The notes under the pieces: model-generated
Database searches by the model: none
Told to the model about the DNA's origin: nothing
What the model saw: only the letters and a program-made list of their open reading frames with translations
Shown: positions 33,564-45,012 of the stretch, one piece after another
Layout: each line of letters opens with the position of its first letter
Numbering within the stretch: position 1 is the stretch's first letter
NCBI GenBank assembly: GCA_038025085.1
Contig: CM076140.1
Coordinates: 31,545,501-31,609,500, forward strand
Direction: 5' to 3'
Source of the DNA: Tetragonia tetragonoides
Taxonomy: Eukaryota > Streptophyta > Magnoliopsida > Caryophyllales > Aizoaceae
DNA length: 64,000 nucleotides
Made by a program: the position numbers and the translations under genes

Positions 33564-34246
33564 TGATTCAGGAGCAAGGGTGACTCGTCCAAGACTAAGA
33601 GATCAAGCACCAGTTAGGATTTAGTTTAATTAAGCAGTTTCAATTAATGTTTAGTTTCCTAATCAGTTTTGATAATATAAATCCGTTTGAACAATGGATT
33701 AATTGGGATAATACTGATTATAGAGTTAGTTAGTTTCCTAAATAATTTAGGAAAGTTTGTTAGTAATTCAGTTTGTTTTAACAACCTAAGCAGTGTAAAA
33801 TCAACATATATGTTGACTTTTCAAACATGCCTGATTACAGCTGTTAGGGAGGTTACTTACAGCTGTTTAGGAAGGTTATTAGTCCTATTCTAGTTAGGAG
33901 TCCAAAACCAAGTCATATTAGAAGCTAGTTATCAATTAGGATCACTTTAATTACCTATATAAGTAGCTCACGACCATGGGGTTTGTCCCAGACGTGATTA
34001 TTGATTAAAGTGAATGCGAATTCAATTTCTTTGAGTGTTTTCAATCTTAGGTGATTTATATTTCTCTCTCTCTCTTTCTTCTTAGGAGAAGAACCCAAGC
34101 CTTAGGTGGCGCCATTGCTTGTTGGTTGAGTCTTGATTGGTCTCTTTGGTGATTCTGGTTGAGTTTCGTCATCAAGAACGTATCTTTATTATTCAAGAAC
34201 CTATTTTTGTAGTCCAAAATCATATCTTTTCCATTATTATACATCA
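33564..34246 (+). mobile_element. LTR-d, internally deleted, right end of the complex
   Basis: It starts TGATTCAGGAGCAAGGG and ends TATACATCA. It lacks ~150 bp near its 5' end (GGGTGACT joined directly to CGTCCAAGAC), which removes the pol tail. The satellite resumes after AATTA with CACAAAAG. Confidence 0.83.
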
Positions 34247-34499
34247 AATTACACAAAAGAATACAATGTCTATCACCCTAGTCGTAAGAGCAGTTAAAAC
34301 ACGTAAATGCTTTCAAAAGCTTGAGTTGAAGCTTGTTTGTACTTGTAAATATCCTTGGTGTAATTTCACACTCAAATGAATGCAAACAAAGTATTTTGAT
34401 GCTTTCTCTTAATATACAACACAAAAGAACTCAAATCTCTTTCACCCTACTCGTAAGAGCTTTTAAAAGGCGTAAATGCATTCAAAAGCTTGAGTTGAA

Positions 34500-37200
34500 G
34501 CTTGTTTGTACTTGTAAATATCCTAGGTGTAGTTTCACACTCAAATGAATGCAAACAAAGCATTTGGATGCTTTCTCTAAATATACAACACAAAAGAACT
34601 CAAATCTCTTTCACCCTACTCGTATGAGCGTTTAAAACGCGTTAATGCATTCAAAAGCTTGAGTTGAAGATTGTTTGTACTTTAAAACATTCATCGTGTA
34701 GTTTCATACTCAAATGAATGCACACAAAACATTTGGGTGCTTTCTCTTAATATACAACACAAAAAAAATCAATTTCTATCACCCTAGACGTAAGAGCTGT
34801 TAAAACGCGTAAACGCAGTCAAAAGCTTGAGTTGAAACTTTTTTGTACTTGTAAACATCCCTGGTTTTGTTTCACAATCAAATGAATGCAAACAAAGTAT
34901 TTGGATGCTTTCTCTTAATTTACAACACAAAAGAACTCAAATTTCTTTCACCCTACTCGTAAGAGCTTTTAAAACCCGTAAATGCATTCAAAAGTTTGAG
35001 TTGAAGCTTGTTTGTACTTGTAAACATCCAAGGTGTAGTTTCACACTCAAATGAATGCAAACAAAGTATTTGGATGCTTTCTCTAAATATACAACACAAA
35101 AGAACTCAAATCTCTTTCACCCTACTCGTATGAGCGTTTAAAACGTGTTAATGCATTCAAAAGCTTGATTTGATGCATGTTTGTACATTAAAACATTCTT
35201 GGTGTAGTTTCATACTCAAATGAATGCAAACAAAACATTTAGGTGATTTCTCTTAATATACAACACAAAAGAACTCAATCTCAATCACCCTAGTCGTAAG
35301 AGCGGTTAAAACTCATAAATGCATTCAAAAGCTTCAGTTGAAGCTTGTTTGTACTTATAAACATACTTGTTGTAGTTTCACGCTCAAATGAATGCAAACA
35401 AAGTAGTTTGATGCTTTCTCTTAATATACAACACAAAACAACTCAAATCTCTTTCACCCTACTCGTAAGAGCTTTTAAAACACGTAAATGGATTCCAAAG
35501 CTTGAGTTGAAGCTTGTTTGTACTTGTAAACATCCTTGGTGTACTTTCACACTCAAATGAATGCAAACAAAGTATTTGGATGCTTTTTGTTAATATACAA
35601 CACAAAATAACTCAATCTTTATCACCGTAGTCGTAAGACCTGTTAAAATGCGTAAATGCATTCAAAAGCTTGAGTTGAAGCTTGTTTGTACTTGTAAACA
35701 TCCTCGGTGTAATTCACACTCAAATGAATGCAAACAAAGTATTTGGATGCTTTCTCTTAATATACAACAGAAAAGAACTCAAATCTCTTTCACCCGACTC
35801 GTATGAGCGTTTAAAACACGTTAATGCATTCAAAAGTTTGATTTGATGCTTGTTTGTACTTGTAAACATCCTTGGTGTAGTTTCACACTCAAATGAATGC
35901 AAACAAAGTATTTGGATGCTTTCTCATAATATAAAACACAAAAGAACTCAAATCTCTTTCACCCTACTCGTATGAGCGTTTAAAACGAGTAAATGCATTC
36001 AAAGGCTTGAGTTGAAGCTTGTTTGTAGTTTAAAACATTCTTAGTGTAGTTTCATACTCAAAAGAATGCAAACAAAACATTTGGGTTCTTTCTGTTACTA
36101 TACAACACAAAAGAACTCAATTTCTATCACCCTAGTCGTAAGAGCTATTAAAACGCGTAAATGCATTCAAAAGCTTGAGTTGAAGCTTGTTTGTACTTGT
36201 ATACATCCTAGGTGTAGTTTCACACTCAAATGAATGCAAACAAAGTATTTGGATGCTTTCTGTAAATATTCAACACAAAAGAACTCAAATCTCTTTCACC
36301 CTACTCGTATCAGCGTTTAAAACGCGTTAATGCATTCAAAAGCTTGAGTTGAAGCTTGTTTGTACTTTAAAACATTCTTGGTGTAGTTTCATACTCAAAT
36401 GAATGCACACAAAATATTTGGGTGCTTTCTCTTAATATACAACACAAAAAAACTCAATCTCTATCACCCTAGACGTAAGAGCTGTTAAAACGCGTAAATG
36501 CATTCAAAAGCCTGAGTTGAAACTTGTTTGTACTTGTAAACATCCCTGGTTTTGTTTCACACTCAAATGAATGCAAACAAAGTATTTGGATGCTTTCTCT
36601 TAATTTACAACACAAAAGAACTCAAATTTCTTTCACCCTACTCGTAAGAGCTTTTAAAACGCGTAAATGCATTCAAAAGTTTGAGTTGAAGCTTCTTTGT
36701 ACTTGTAAACATCCTTGGTGTAGTTTCACATTCAAATGAATGCAAACAAAGTATTTGGATGCTTTCTCTTAATATACGACACAAAGGAACTCAAATCTCT
36801 TTCACTCTACTCGTATGAGCATTTAAAACGCGTAAATGCATTCAAAAGCTTGAGATGAAGCTTGTTTGTAATTTAAAACATTCTTGGTGTAGTTTCATAC
36901 TCAAATGAATGCAAAAAAAAACATTTGGGTGCTTTCTCTTAATATACAACACAAAAGAACTCAATCTCTATCAACCTAGTCGTAAGAGCTATTAAAATGC
37001 GTAAATGCATTCAAAAGCTTGAGTTGAAGCTTGTTTGTACTTGTAAACATCCTTGGTGTATTTTCACATTCAAATGAATGCAAACAAAGTATTTGGATGC
37101 TTTATCTTAATATAAAACACACAAGAACTCAAACCTCTTTCACCCTACCCGTATGAGCTTTTAAAACACGTAAATGCATTCAAATGCTTGAGTTGAACCT
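34500..37200. repeat. 10-monomer, 1685-bp local HOR, about 1.6 copies
   Basis: CTGGTTTTGTTTCACA occurs at 34861 and 36546, 1685 bp apart. The preceding monomers share CACACAAAA and CCTAGACGTAAG at about the same offset. 1685 bp equals ten monomers. Confidence 0.75.
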
Positions 37201-37231
37201 TGTTTGTACTTTAAAACATTCTTGGTGTAGT

Positions 37232-38308
37232 TTCATACTCAAATGAATGCAAACAAAACATTTGGGTGCTTTTTCTTAATATAGAACACAAAAGAACTCA
37301 ATCTCTTTCACCCTAGTTGTAAGAGCTGTTAAAACTCATAAATGCATTCAAAAGCTTGAGTTGAAGTTTGTTTGTACTTGTAACGATCCTTGGTGTAGTT
37401 TCACACTCAAATCAATGCAAAAAAAGTATTTGGATGCTTTCACTTAATATACAACACAAAAGAACTCAAATCTCTTTCACCCTACTCGTAAGAGCTTTTA
37501 AAACGCGTAAATGCACAAAGAGGGGAAAGCCAATGTGGTAGCGGATGCCTTATGTAGACGCCACTGCATGCTTACTATACTTGAACAAAAGTTTTTGGGG
37601 TTTGAATTGATCAAGGATGACTATAAAGAAGATCAAGATTTTGCTTAATTGATCTCTTTATGTCAGGATTACTATAAAGAAGATCAAGATCAAGATTACT
37701 ATAAAGAAGATTCATACTCAAATGAATGCAAACAAAACATTTGGGTGCTTTTTCTTAATATAGAACACAAAAGAACTCAATCTCTTTCACCCTAGTTGTA
37801 AGAGCTGTTAAAACTCATAAATGCATTCAAAAGCTTGAGTTGAAGTTTGTTTGTACTTGTAACGATCCTTGGTGTAGTTTCACACTCAAATCAATGCAAA
37901 AAAAGTATTTGGATGCTTTCACTTAATATACAACACAAAAGAACTCAAATCTCTTTCACCCTACTCGTAAGAGCTTTTAAAACGCGTAAATGCACAAAGA
38001 GGGGAAAGCCAATGTGGTAGCGGATGCCTTATCTAGACGCCACTGCATGCTTACTATACTTGAACAAAAGTTTTTGGGGTTTGAATTGATCAAGGATGAC
38101 TATAAAGAAGATCAAGATTTTGCTTAATTGATCTCTTTATGTCAGGATTACTATAAAGAAGATCAAGATCAAGATTACTATAAAGAAGATTCATACTCAA
38201 ATGAATGCAAACAAAACATTTGGGTGCTTTTTCTTAATATAGAACACAAAAGAACTCAATCTCTTTCACCCTAGTTGTAAGAGCTGTTAAAACTCATAAA
38301 TGCCTTCA
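37232..38308. repeat. composite 479-bp tandem unit: satellite fused to a pol fragment
   Basis: Two complete units (37232-37710 and 37711-38189) and the start of a third are arranged head to tail with period 479 bp; TTCATACTCAAATGAATGCA recurs at 37232, 37711 and 38190. Each unit has ~282 bp of satellite (about 1.7 monomers), then a jump at GTAAATGCA to CAAAGAGGGGAAAGC, a pol piece encoding the RNase H end (ANVVADALCRRH in unit 1, DALSRRH in unit 2) through the DFA-TAA stop, and finally a short internal duplication of GATTACTATAAAGAAGATCA. The satellite-pol junction is the same as at 39645, which is therefore the likely source or a sister copy. Confidence 0.9.
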
Positions 38309-39644
38309 AAAGCTTGAGTTGAAGCTTGTTTGTACTTTAAAACATTCTTGGTGTAGTTTCATACTCAAATGAATGCAAACAAAACATTTGGGTGCTTTCT
38401 CTTAATATACAACACAAAAGAACTTAATCTTTATCACCCTAGTCGTAAGAGATGTTAAAGTGCGTCAATGCATTCAAAAGCTTGTGTTGAAGCTTGTTTG
38501 TACTTGTAAACTTCCCTGGTGTTATTTTACACTCAAATGAATGCAAACAAAGTATTTGGATACTTTCTCTTGATATACAACACAAAAGAACTCAATTTCT
38601 ATCACCCTAGTCGTATGAGCTGTTAAAACGCACAAATGCATTAAAAAGCTTGAGTTGAAGCTTGTTTGTACTTGTAAACATCCTAGGTGTAATTCACACT
38701 CAAATGAATGCAAACAAAGTATTTGGATGCTTTCTCTTAATATACAACACAAAATAACACAATCTCTATCACCCTAGTCGTAAGAGCTGTAAAAACACGT
38801 AAATGCATTCAAAAGCTTGAGTTGAAGCTTGTTTGTACTTGTAAACATCCTAGGTGTAATTCACACTCAAATGAATGCAAACAAAGTATTTGGATGCTTT
38901 CTCTTAATATACAACACAAAAGAACTCAATCTCTATCACCCGAGACGTAAGAGCTGTTAAAACGCGTAAATGCATTCAAAAGCTTGAGTTGAAACTTGTT
39001 TGTACTTGCAAATATCCCAGGTGTTATTTCACACTCAAATGTATGCAAACAAAGTATTTGGATACTTTCTCTTAATATACAACACAAAAGAACTCAATTT
39101 CTATCAACCGAGTCGTAGGAGCTGTTAAAACGCGTAAATGCATTCAAAAGCTCGAGTTGAAGCTTGTTTGTACTTGTAAACATCCTAGGTGTAATTCACA
39201 CTCAAATGAATGCAAACAAAGTATTTGGATGCTTTTTCTTAATATACAACAGAAAAGAACTCAAATCTCTTTCACCCTACTCGTATGAGCATTTAAAACT
39301 CGTCAATGCATTCAAAAGCTTGATTTGATGCTTGTTGGTACTTTAAAACATTCTTGGTGTAGTTTCATACTCAAATGAATGCAAACAAAACATTTGGGTG
39401 CTTTTTCTTAATATACAACACAAAACAACTCAATCTCTTTCACCCTAGTTGTAAGAGTTGTTAAAACTCATAAATGCATTCAAAAGCTTGAGTTGAAGTT
39501 TGTTTGTACTTGTAAAGATCCTTGGTGTAGTTTCACACTCAAATCAATGCAAAAAAAGTATTTGGATGCTTTCACTTAATATACAACATAAAAGAACTCA
39601 AATCTCTTTCACCCTACTCGTAAGTGCTTTTAAAACGCGTAAAT

Positions 39645-40953
39645 GCACAAAGAGGGGAAAGCCAATGTGGTAGCTGATGCCTTATCTAGACGCCACTGCA
39701 TGCTTACTATACTTGAACAAAAGTTGTTAGGGTTTGAATTGATCAAGGATTACAATAAAGAAGATCAAGATTTTGCTTAATTGATCTCTTTATGTCAAGA
39801 CAAAGCTCATGGATTCTATGTGCTGAATGGGGGGTTTCTATTCGAAGGAAACAAGCTGTGTGTTCCTAATTGTTCTTTGCGTGATCTCCTTGTGAGAGAA
39901 GTCCATTTTGAGGGCTTAGCAAGTCACGTTGGTATGAATAAAACCTTAGAGATATTTCAAGAACAATTTTATTGGCCAAAGATGATCCAAGATGTCCAAG
40001 GAGTGATAAACAGGTGTGCTACATGTGAAAGATCCAAGAGTTTCTTTCATAAGGGACTCTATATTCCTTTGCCCAGTCCTGAACAACCTTGGGTGGGTGT
40101 GAGCATGGATTTCATTGTTGGATTGCCTCGTACTCATAAAGGTAAAGATTCGATAATGGTGGTGGTCGATCGGTTCTCTATAACGGCCCATTTCATTCCT
40201 AGCCATAAAACCGATGATGCATCAGAAGTTGCCGACTTGTACTTTAGAGAAGTAGTTAGACTTCATGGTGTTCAAAAGAGCATTGTGTCTGATCGTGATG
40301 TGAAGTTCTTAAGCTATTTCTGGAAGACCTTGTGGCGCTTGATGGGTACTAAGTTGCTGTTTAGTACTTCTCATCATCCACAAACGGATGGACAAACCGA
40401 AGTCACAAATAGGACCCTTGGTACTCTATTGCGTGGCTTGGTAAGTAAAACTGCAAAGGATTGGGATATTAAGCTTGCTCATGCTGAGTTTGCTTACAAT
40501 CGAAGTCCCTCCAGGACTAGTCATAAATCCCCCTTTGAGATTGTTTATGGTGTTAATCCCCATCTCCCCGTTGATCTCATTCCAATTCCTAAAGGAGATC
40601 TATTGAACTATGAAGCAAAGACTAGAGTCGAAGCTTTCAAGAAGCTGCAATAGAGAAGTCTAATGCGAAATACAGGGAAAACGAAAACAAGGGACGAAAA
40701 CAACCACAATTTAAACCAGGAGATTTAATTTGGTTGCATTTATGAAAAGAAAGGTTCCCGGGGAGGAGAAAGAATAAGCTCATGCCTAGAGCTGATGGCC
40801 CCTTTAAAGTTCTTGACCGTTATGGTGAGAGTGCTTACAAAATTTAAAATCCAGATGACTATGGTGGTGTAAGTGCTACATTCAGCATTGGAAACTTGAC
40901 CCCATACTTAGATAATGACAATTTGAGGGCAAATTATTCAAAAGAAGGGGAGA
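39645..40953 (+). pseudogene. pol: RNase H end and longest open integrase frame (copy 4)
   Basis: It begins [17 protein letters not shown] of RNase H and meets the family-wide TAA (39779-39781). A single frame of 290 codons then runs to 40653. It holds an intact zinc domain (EVHFEGLASHVG, CATC) and a full DD35E core: Asp in SMDFIVG (~40108), Asp in SDRD (40291-40293) and Glu in QTEV (40399-40401). The last two are 36 codons apart, as the family requires. After FKKLQ a 19-bp deletion (relative to the other copies) shifts the frame to a stop. The C-terminal domain is still readable with two further stops (LHL-TGA, YKI-TAA) and continues across the purine tract 40939-40953 into the LTR (VTVNYVNQVLKGVMLGF). 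Confidence 0.87.
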
Positions 40954-41673
40954 ATGATGCAGGACCAAGGGTGACTGTGAACTATGTTAATCAAGTGCTC
41001 AAAGGCGTAATGTTAGGATTTCCTAATATGGCTAATCAACCATTTGTCACTATGATACAGTGGGAACAAGCTACTTGAAGAGCAAGACAAGAAGTGCAAG
41101 CTTAAAGTCTCGTCCAAGACTAAGAGATCAAGCACCAGTTAGGATTTAGTTTAATTAAGCAGTTTCAATTAATGTTTAGTTTCCTAATCAGTTTTGATCA
41201 TATAAATCCGTTTGAACAATGGATTAATTGGGATAATACTGATTATAGAGTTAAGATTATTGTTAGTTAGTTTCCTAAATAATTTAGGAAAGTTTGTTGA
41301 CTTTTCAAACATGCCTGATTACAGCTGTTATGGAGGTTAATTACAGCTGTTTAGGAAGGTTATTAGTCCTATTCAAGTTAGGAGTCCAAAACCAAGTCAT
41401 ATTAGAAGCTAGTCATCAATTAGGATCACTTTAGTTGCCTATATAAGCAGCTCACGACCACGGGGTTTGTCCCAGACGTGATTATTGATTAAAGTGAATG
41501 CGAATTCAATTTCTTTGAGTGTTTTCAATCTTAGGTGATTTATAACTCTCTCTCTCTCTTCTTAGGTGAAGAACCCAACCCTTAGGTGGTGCGATTTCTT
41601 GTTGGTTGAGTCTTGAATGGTCTCTTTGGTGATTCTGGTTGAGTTTCGTCATCAAGAACGTATCTTTATTATT
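40954..41673 (+). mobile_element. LTR-e, 3'-truncated
   Basis: It starts TGATGCAGGACCAAGGG. About 55 bp are missing near 41293 (TTTGTTGACTTTTC replaces a longer stretch seen in LTR-c), and the last ~75 bp are gone. TATA-like TATATAAG is near 41441, and a CT-rich run near 41546. Confidence 0.8.
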
Positions 41674-43918
41674 AATATACAACACAAGAACTCAATTTCT
41701 ATCACCCTAGTCGTAAGACCAGTTAAAACGCGTAAATGCATTCAAAAGCTTGAGTTGAAGCTTGTTTGTACTTGTAAACATCCTTGGTGTATTTTCACAC
41801 TCAAATGAATGCAAACAAAGTATTTGGATGCTTTCTCTTAATATACAACACAAAAGAACTCAAATCTCTTTCACCCTACTCGTAAGAGCTTTTAAAACAC
41901 GTAAATGCATTCAAAAGTTTGAGTTGAAGCTTGTTTGTAGTTTAAAACATTCTTGGTGTAGTTTTATACTCAAATGAATGCAAACAAAATATTTGGGTGC
42001 TTTCTCTTAATATACAACACAAAAGAACTTAATCTTTATCACCCTAGTCGTAAGTGATGTTAAAGTGCATAAATGCATTCAAAAGCTTGTGTTGAAGCTT
42101 GTTTGTACTTGTAAACTTCCCTGGTGTTATTTCACACTCAAATGAATGCAAACAAAGTATTTGGATACTTTCTCTTGATATACAACACAAAAGAACTCAA
42201 TTTCTATCACCCTAGTCGTATGAGCTGTTAAAACGCACAAATGCATTAAAAAGCTTGAGTTGAAGCTTGTTTGTACTGGTAAACATTCTTGGTGTATTTT
42301 CACACTCAAATGAATGCAAACAAAGTATTTGGATGCTTTCTCTTAATATACAACACAAAATAACACAATCTCTATCACCCTAGTCGTAAGACCTGTTAAA
42401 ACACGTAAATGCATTCAAAAGCTTGAATTGAAGCTTGTTTGTACTTGTAAACATCCTAGGTGTAATTCACACTCAAATGAATGCAAACAAAGTATTTGGA
42501 TGCTTTCTCTTAATATACAACAGAAAACAACTCAAATCTCTTTCACCCTACTCGTATGAGCGTTTAAAACTCGTTAATGCATTCAAAAGTTTGATTTGAT
42601 GCTTGTTTGTACTTTAAAAAACTCTTGGTGTAGTTCCATACTCAAATGAATGCAAACAAAACATTTGGGTGCTTTCTCTTAGTATACAACACAAAAGAGC
42701 TGAATCTCTATCACCCCAGACGTAAGAGCTGTTAAAACGCGTAAATGCATTCAAAAGCTTGAGTTGAAACTTGTTTGTACTTGGAAACATCCCAGGTGTT
42801 ATTTCACACTCAAATGTATGCAAACAAAGTATTTGGATACTTTCTCTTAATATACAACACAAAAGAACTCAATTTCTATCAACCGAGTCGTAGGAGCTGT
42901 TAAAACGCGTAAATGCATTCAAAAGCTTGAGTTGAAGCTTGTTTGCACTTGTAAACATCGTTGGTGTATTTTCACACTAAAATGAATGCAAAAAAAAGTA
43001 TTAGGATGCTTTCTCTTAATATACAACACAAAAGAACTCAAATCTCTTTCACCCTACCCGTATGAGCTTTTAAAACGCGTAAATACATTCAAAAGCTTCA
43101 GTTCAAGCTTGTTTGTACTTGTAAATATCCTTCGTGTATTTTCGAACTCAAATTAATGCAAACAAAGTATTTGGATGCTTTCTCTTAATATACAACACAA
43201 AAGAACTCAATCTCTATCACCCTAGTCGTAAGAGCTGTTAAAACGCGTAAATGCATTCAAAAACTTGAGTTGAAGCTTGTTTGTACTTGTAAACATCGTT
43301 GGTGTAGTGTCACCCTCAAATGAATGAAAACCAAGTATTTGGATGCTTTCTCTTAATATACAACACAAAAGAACTCAAATCTATTTCATCGTACTCGTAA
43401 GAGCTCTTAAAACGCGTAAATGCATTCAAAATCTTGAGTTGAAGCTTTTTTCTACTTGTAAACATCCTAGGTGTAGTTTCACACTCATGTGAATGCAAAC
43501 AAAGTATTTGGATGCTTTATCTTAATATACAACACAAAAGAACTCAAAATCTCTTTCACCATACTCGTATGAGCTTCTAAAACGTGTAAATTGATTCAAA
43601 AGCTTGAGTTGAAGCTTGTTTGTACTTGTAAACATCCTTCATGTATTTTTACACTCAAATGAATGCAAGTATTTGGACGCTTTCTCTTAATATACAACAC
43701 AAAAGAACTCAAACTCCAACACCCTAGTCGTAAGAGCTGATAAAACGCGTAAATGCATTCAAAAGCTTGAGTTGAAGCTTGTTTGTAATTTAAAATATTC
43801 TTGGTGTATTTTCACACTCAAATGAATGCAAACAAAGTATTTGGATGCTTTGTCTTAATATAAAACACAAAACAACTCAAATCTCTTTCACCCTACACGT
43901 ATGAGCTTTTAAAACGCG

Positions 43919-45012
43919 TAAATGCATTCAATAGTATTTGGATGCTTTCTCTTAATATACATCACAAAAGAACTCAAATCTATTTCACCGCACTCGTAAG
44001 AGCTCTTAAAACGCGTAAATGCATTCAAAATCTTGAGTTGAAGCTTGTCTCTACTTGTAAACATCCTAGGTGTAGTTTCACACTCAAGTGAATGCAAACA
44101 AAGTATTTGGATGCTTTCTCTTAATATACAACACAAAAGAACGCAAATCTCTTTCACCCTACTCGTATGAGCTTTTAAAACGCGTAAATGCATTCAAAAG
44201 CTTGAGTTGAAGCTTGTTCGTAGTTTAAAATATTCTTGGTGTAGTTTCATACTCAAATGAATGCAAACAAAAGAACTCAATCTTTATCACCCTAGTTGTA
44301 AAAGCGGTTAAAACGGGTAAATGCATTTAAAATCATGAGTTGAAGCTTTTTTGTACTTGTAAACATCCCTGGTGTTATTTCACACTTTAATGAAAGCAAA
44401 CAAATTATTTGGATACTTTCTCTTAATATACAACAAAAAAGAACTCAATTTCTAACACCCTAGTCGGAAGAGCTATTTAAACGCGTAAATGCATTCAAAA
44501 GCTTGAGTTGAAGCTTGTTTGTACTTGTAAACATCCTTGGTGTAGTTTCACACTCAAATGAATGCAAACAAAGTATTTGGATGCTTTCTTTTAATATACA
44601 ACACAAAAGAATGCAAATCTCATTCACCCAACTCGTATGAGCGTTTAAAACGCGTAAATGCATTCAAAAGCTTGAGATGAAGCTTGTTTGTAATTGAAAA
44701 CATTCTTGGTGTATTTTCAAACTCAAATGAATGCAAAAAAAACATTTGCGTTCTTTCTCTTAAAATGCAACACAAAAAAAAACTCAATCTCTATCACCCT
44801 AGTCGTAAGAGCTGTTAAAAAGCGTAAATGCATTCAAAAGCTTGAGTTGAACCTTGTTTGTACTTGTAAACATCCTTGGTGTATTTTCACACTCAAATGA
44901 ATGCAAACAAAGTATTTGGATGCTTTCTCTTAATATAAAACACAAAACAACTCAAGTCCCTTTCACCCTACCCGTATGAGCTTTTAAAACGTGTAAATGC
45001 ATTCAAAAGTAT
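43919..45012. repeat. shortened monomers from internal deletions
   Basis: At ~43928 and ~45007 GCATTCA is followed directly by AGTATTTGG, skipping roughly half a monomer. At ~44268 CAAACAAAAGAACTC skips ~35 bp between two AC-AAA words. All three joins lie at short A-rich matches. The first two joins are very similar and about 1075 bp apart, so they may be one event that was duplicated. Confidence 0.7.

Larger units (their letters stand above)
23521..34246 (+). mobile_element. tandem LTR complex of a defective Ty3/gypsy (CRM-like) family
   Basis: The order is LTR (23521) - internal - LTR (26882) - internal - LTR (29994) - internal - LTR (33564), all in one orientation with every LTR shared between neighbours and no satellite in between. 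The outer flanks fit one satellite insertion site: AACAA at 23516-23520 and AATTA at 34247-34251, followed by CACAAAAG. That is a decayed 5-bp duplication in the word TACAACACAAAAG. Each internal region has a tRNA-Met-type primer site, a short gag, pol remnants and a purine tract. The layout is expected from unequal recombination between LTRs of sister copies. Assignment to the CRM (centromeric chromovirus) clade rests on pol style and on the pol frame running into the 3' LTR without a clear chromodomain; it is my best guess, not proven. Confidence 0.85.
34247..39644. repeat. satellite block 5, with composite units
   Basis: A/B monomers from the right end of the complex to the truncated pol copy. 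34400-37200 shows a 1685-bp periodicity; 37232-38308 is the satellite-pol composite repeat; 38340-39200 has a near duplicate at 41940-42960 on the other side of the pol copy. No host gene is visible. Confidence 0.93.
39645..41673 (+). mobile_element. truncated fourth copy of the CRM-like family
   Basis: The left edge lies inside pol at the satellite junction (shared bases GCA, 39645-39647). The right edge lies inside the LTR, where TATCTTTATTATT meets satellite AATATACAACAC. Neither edge is an LTR end, and there is no target duplication, so the ends were made by deletion or recombination with the array. The satellite blocks on the two sides are near duplicates of each other. Confidence 0.85.
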
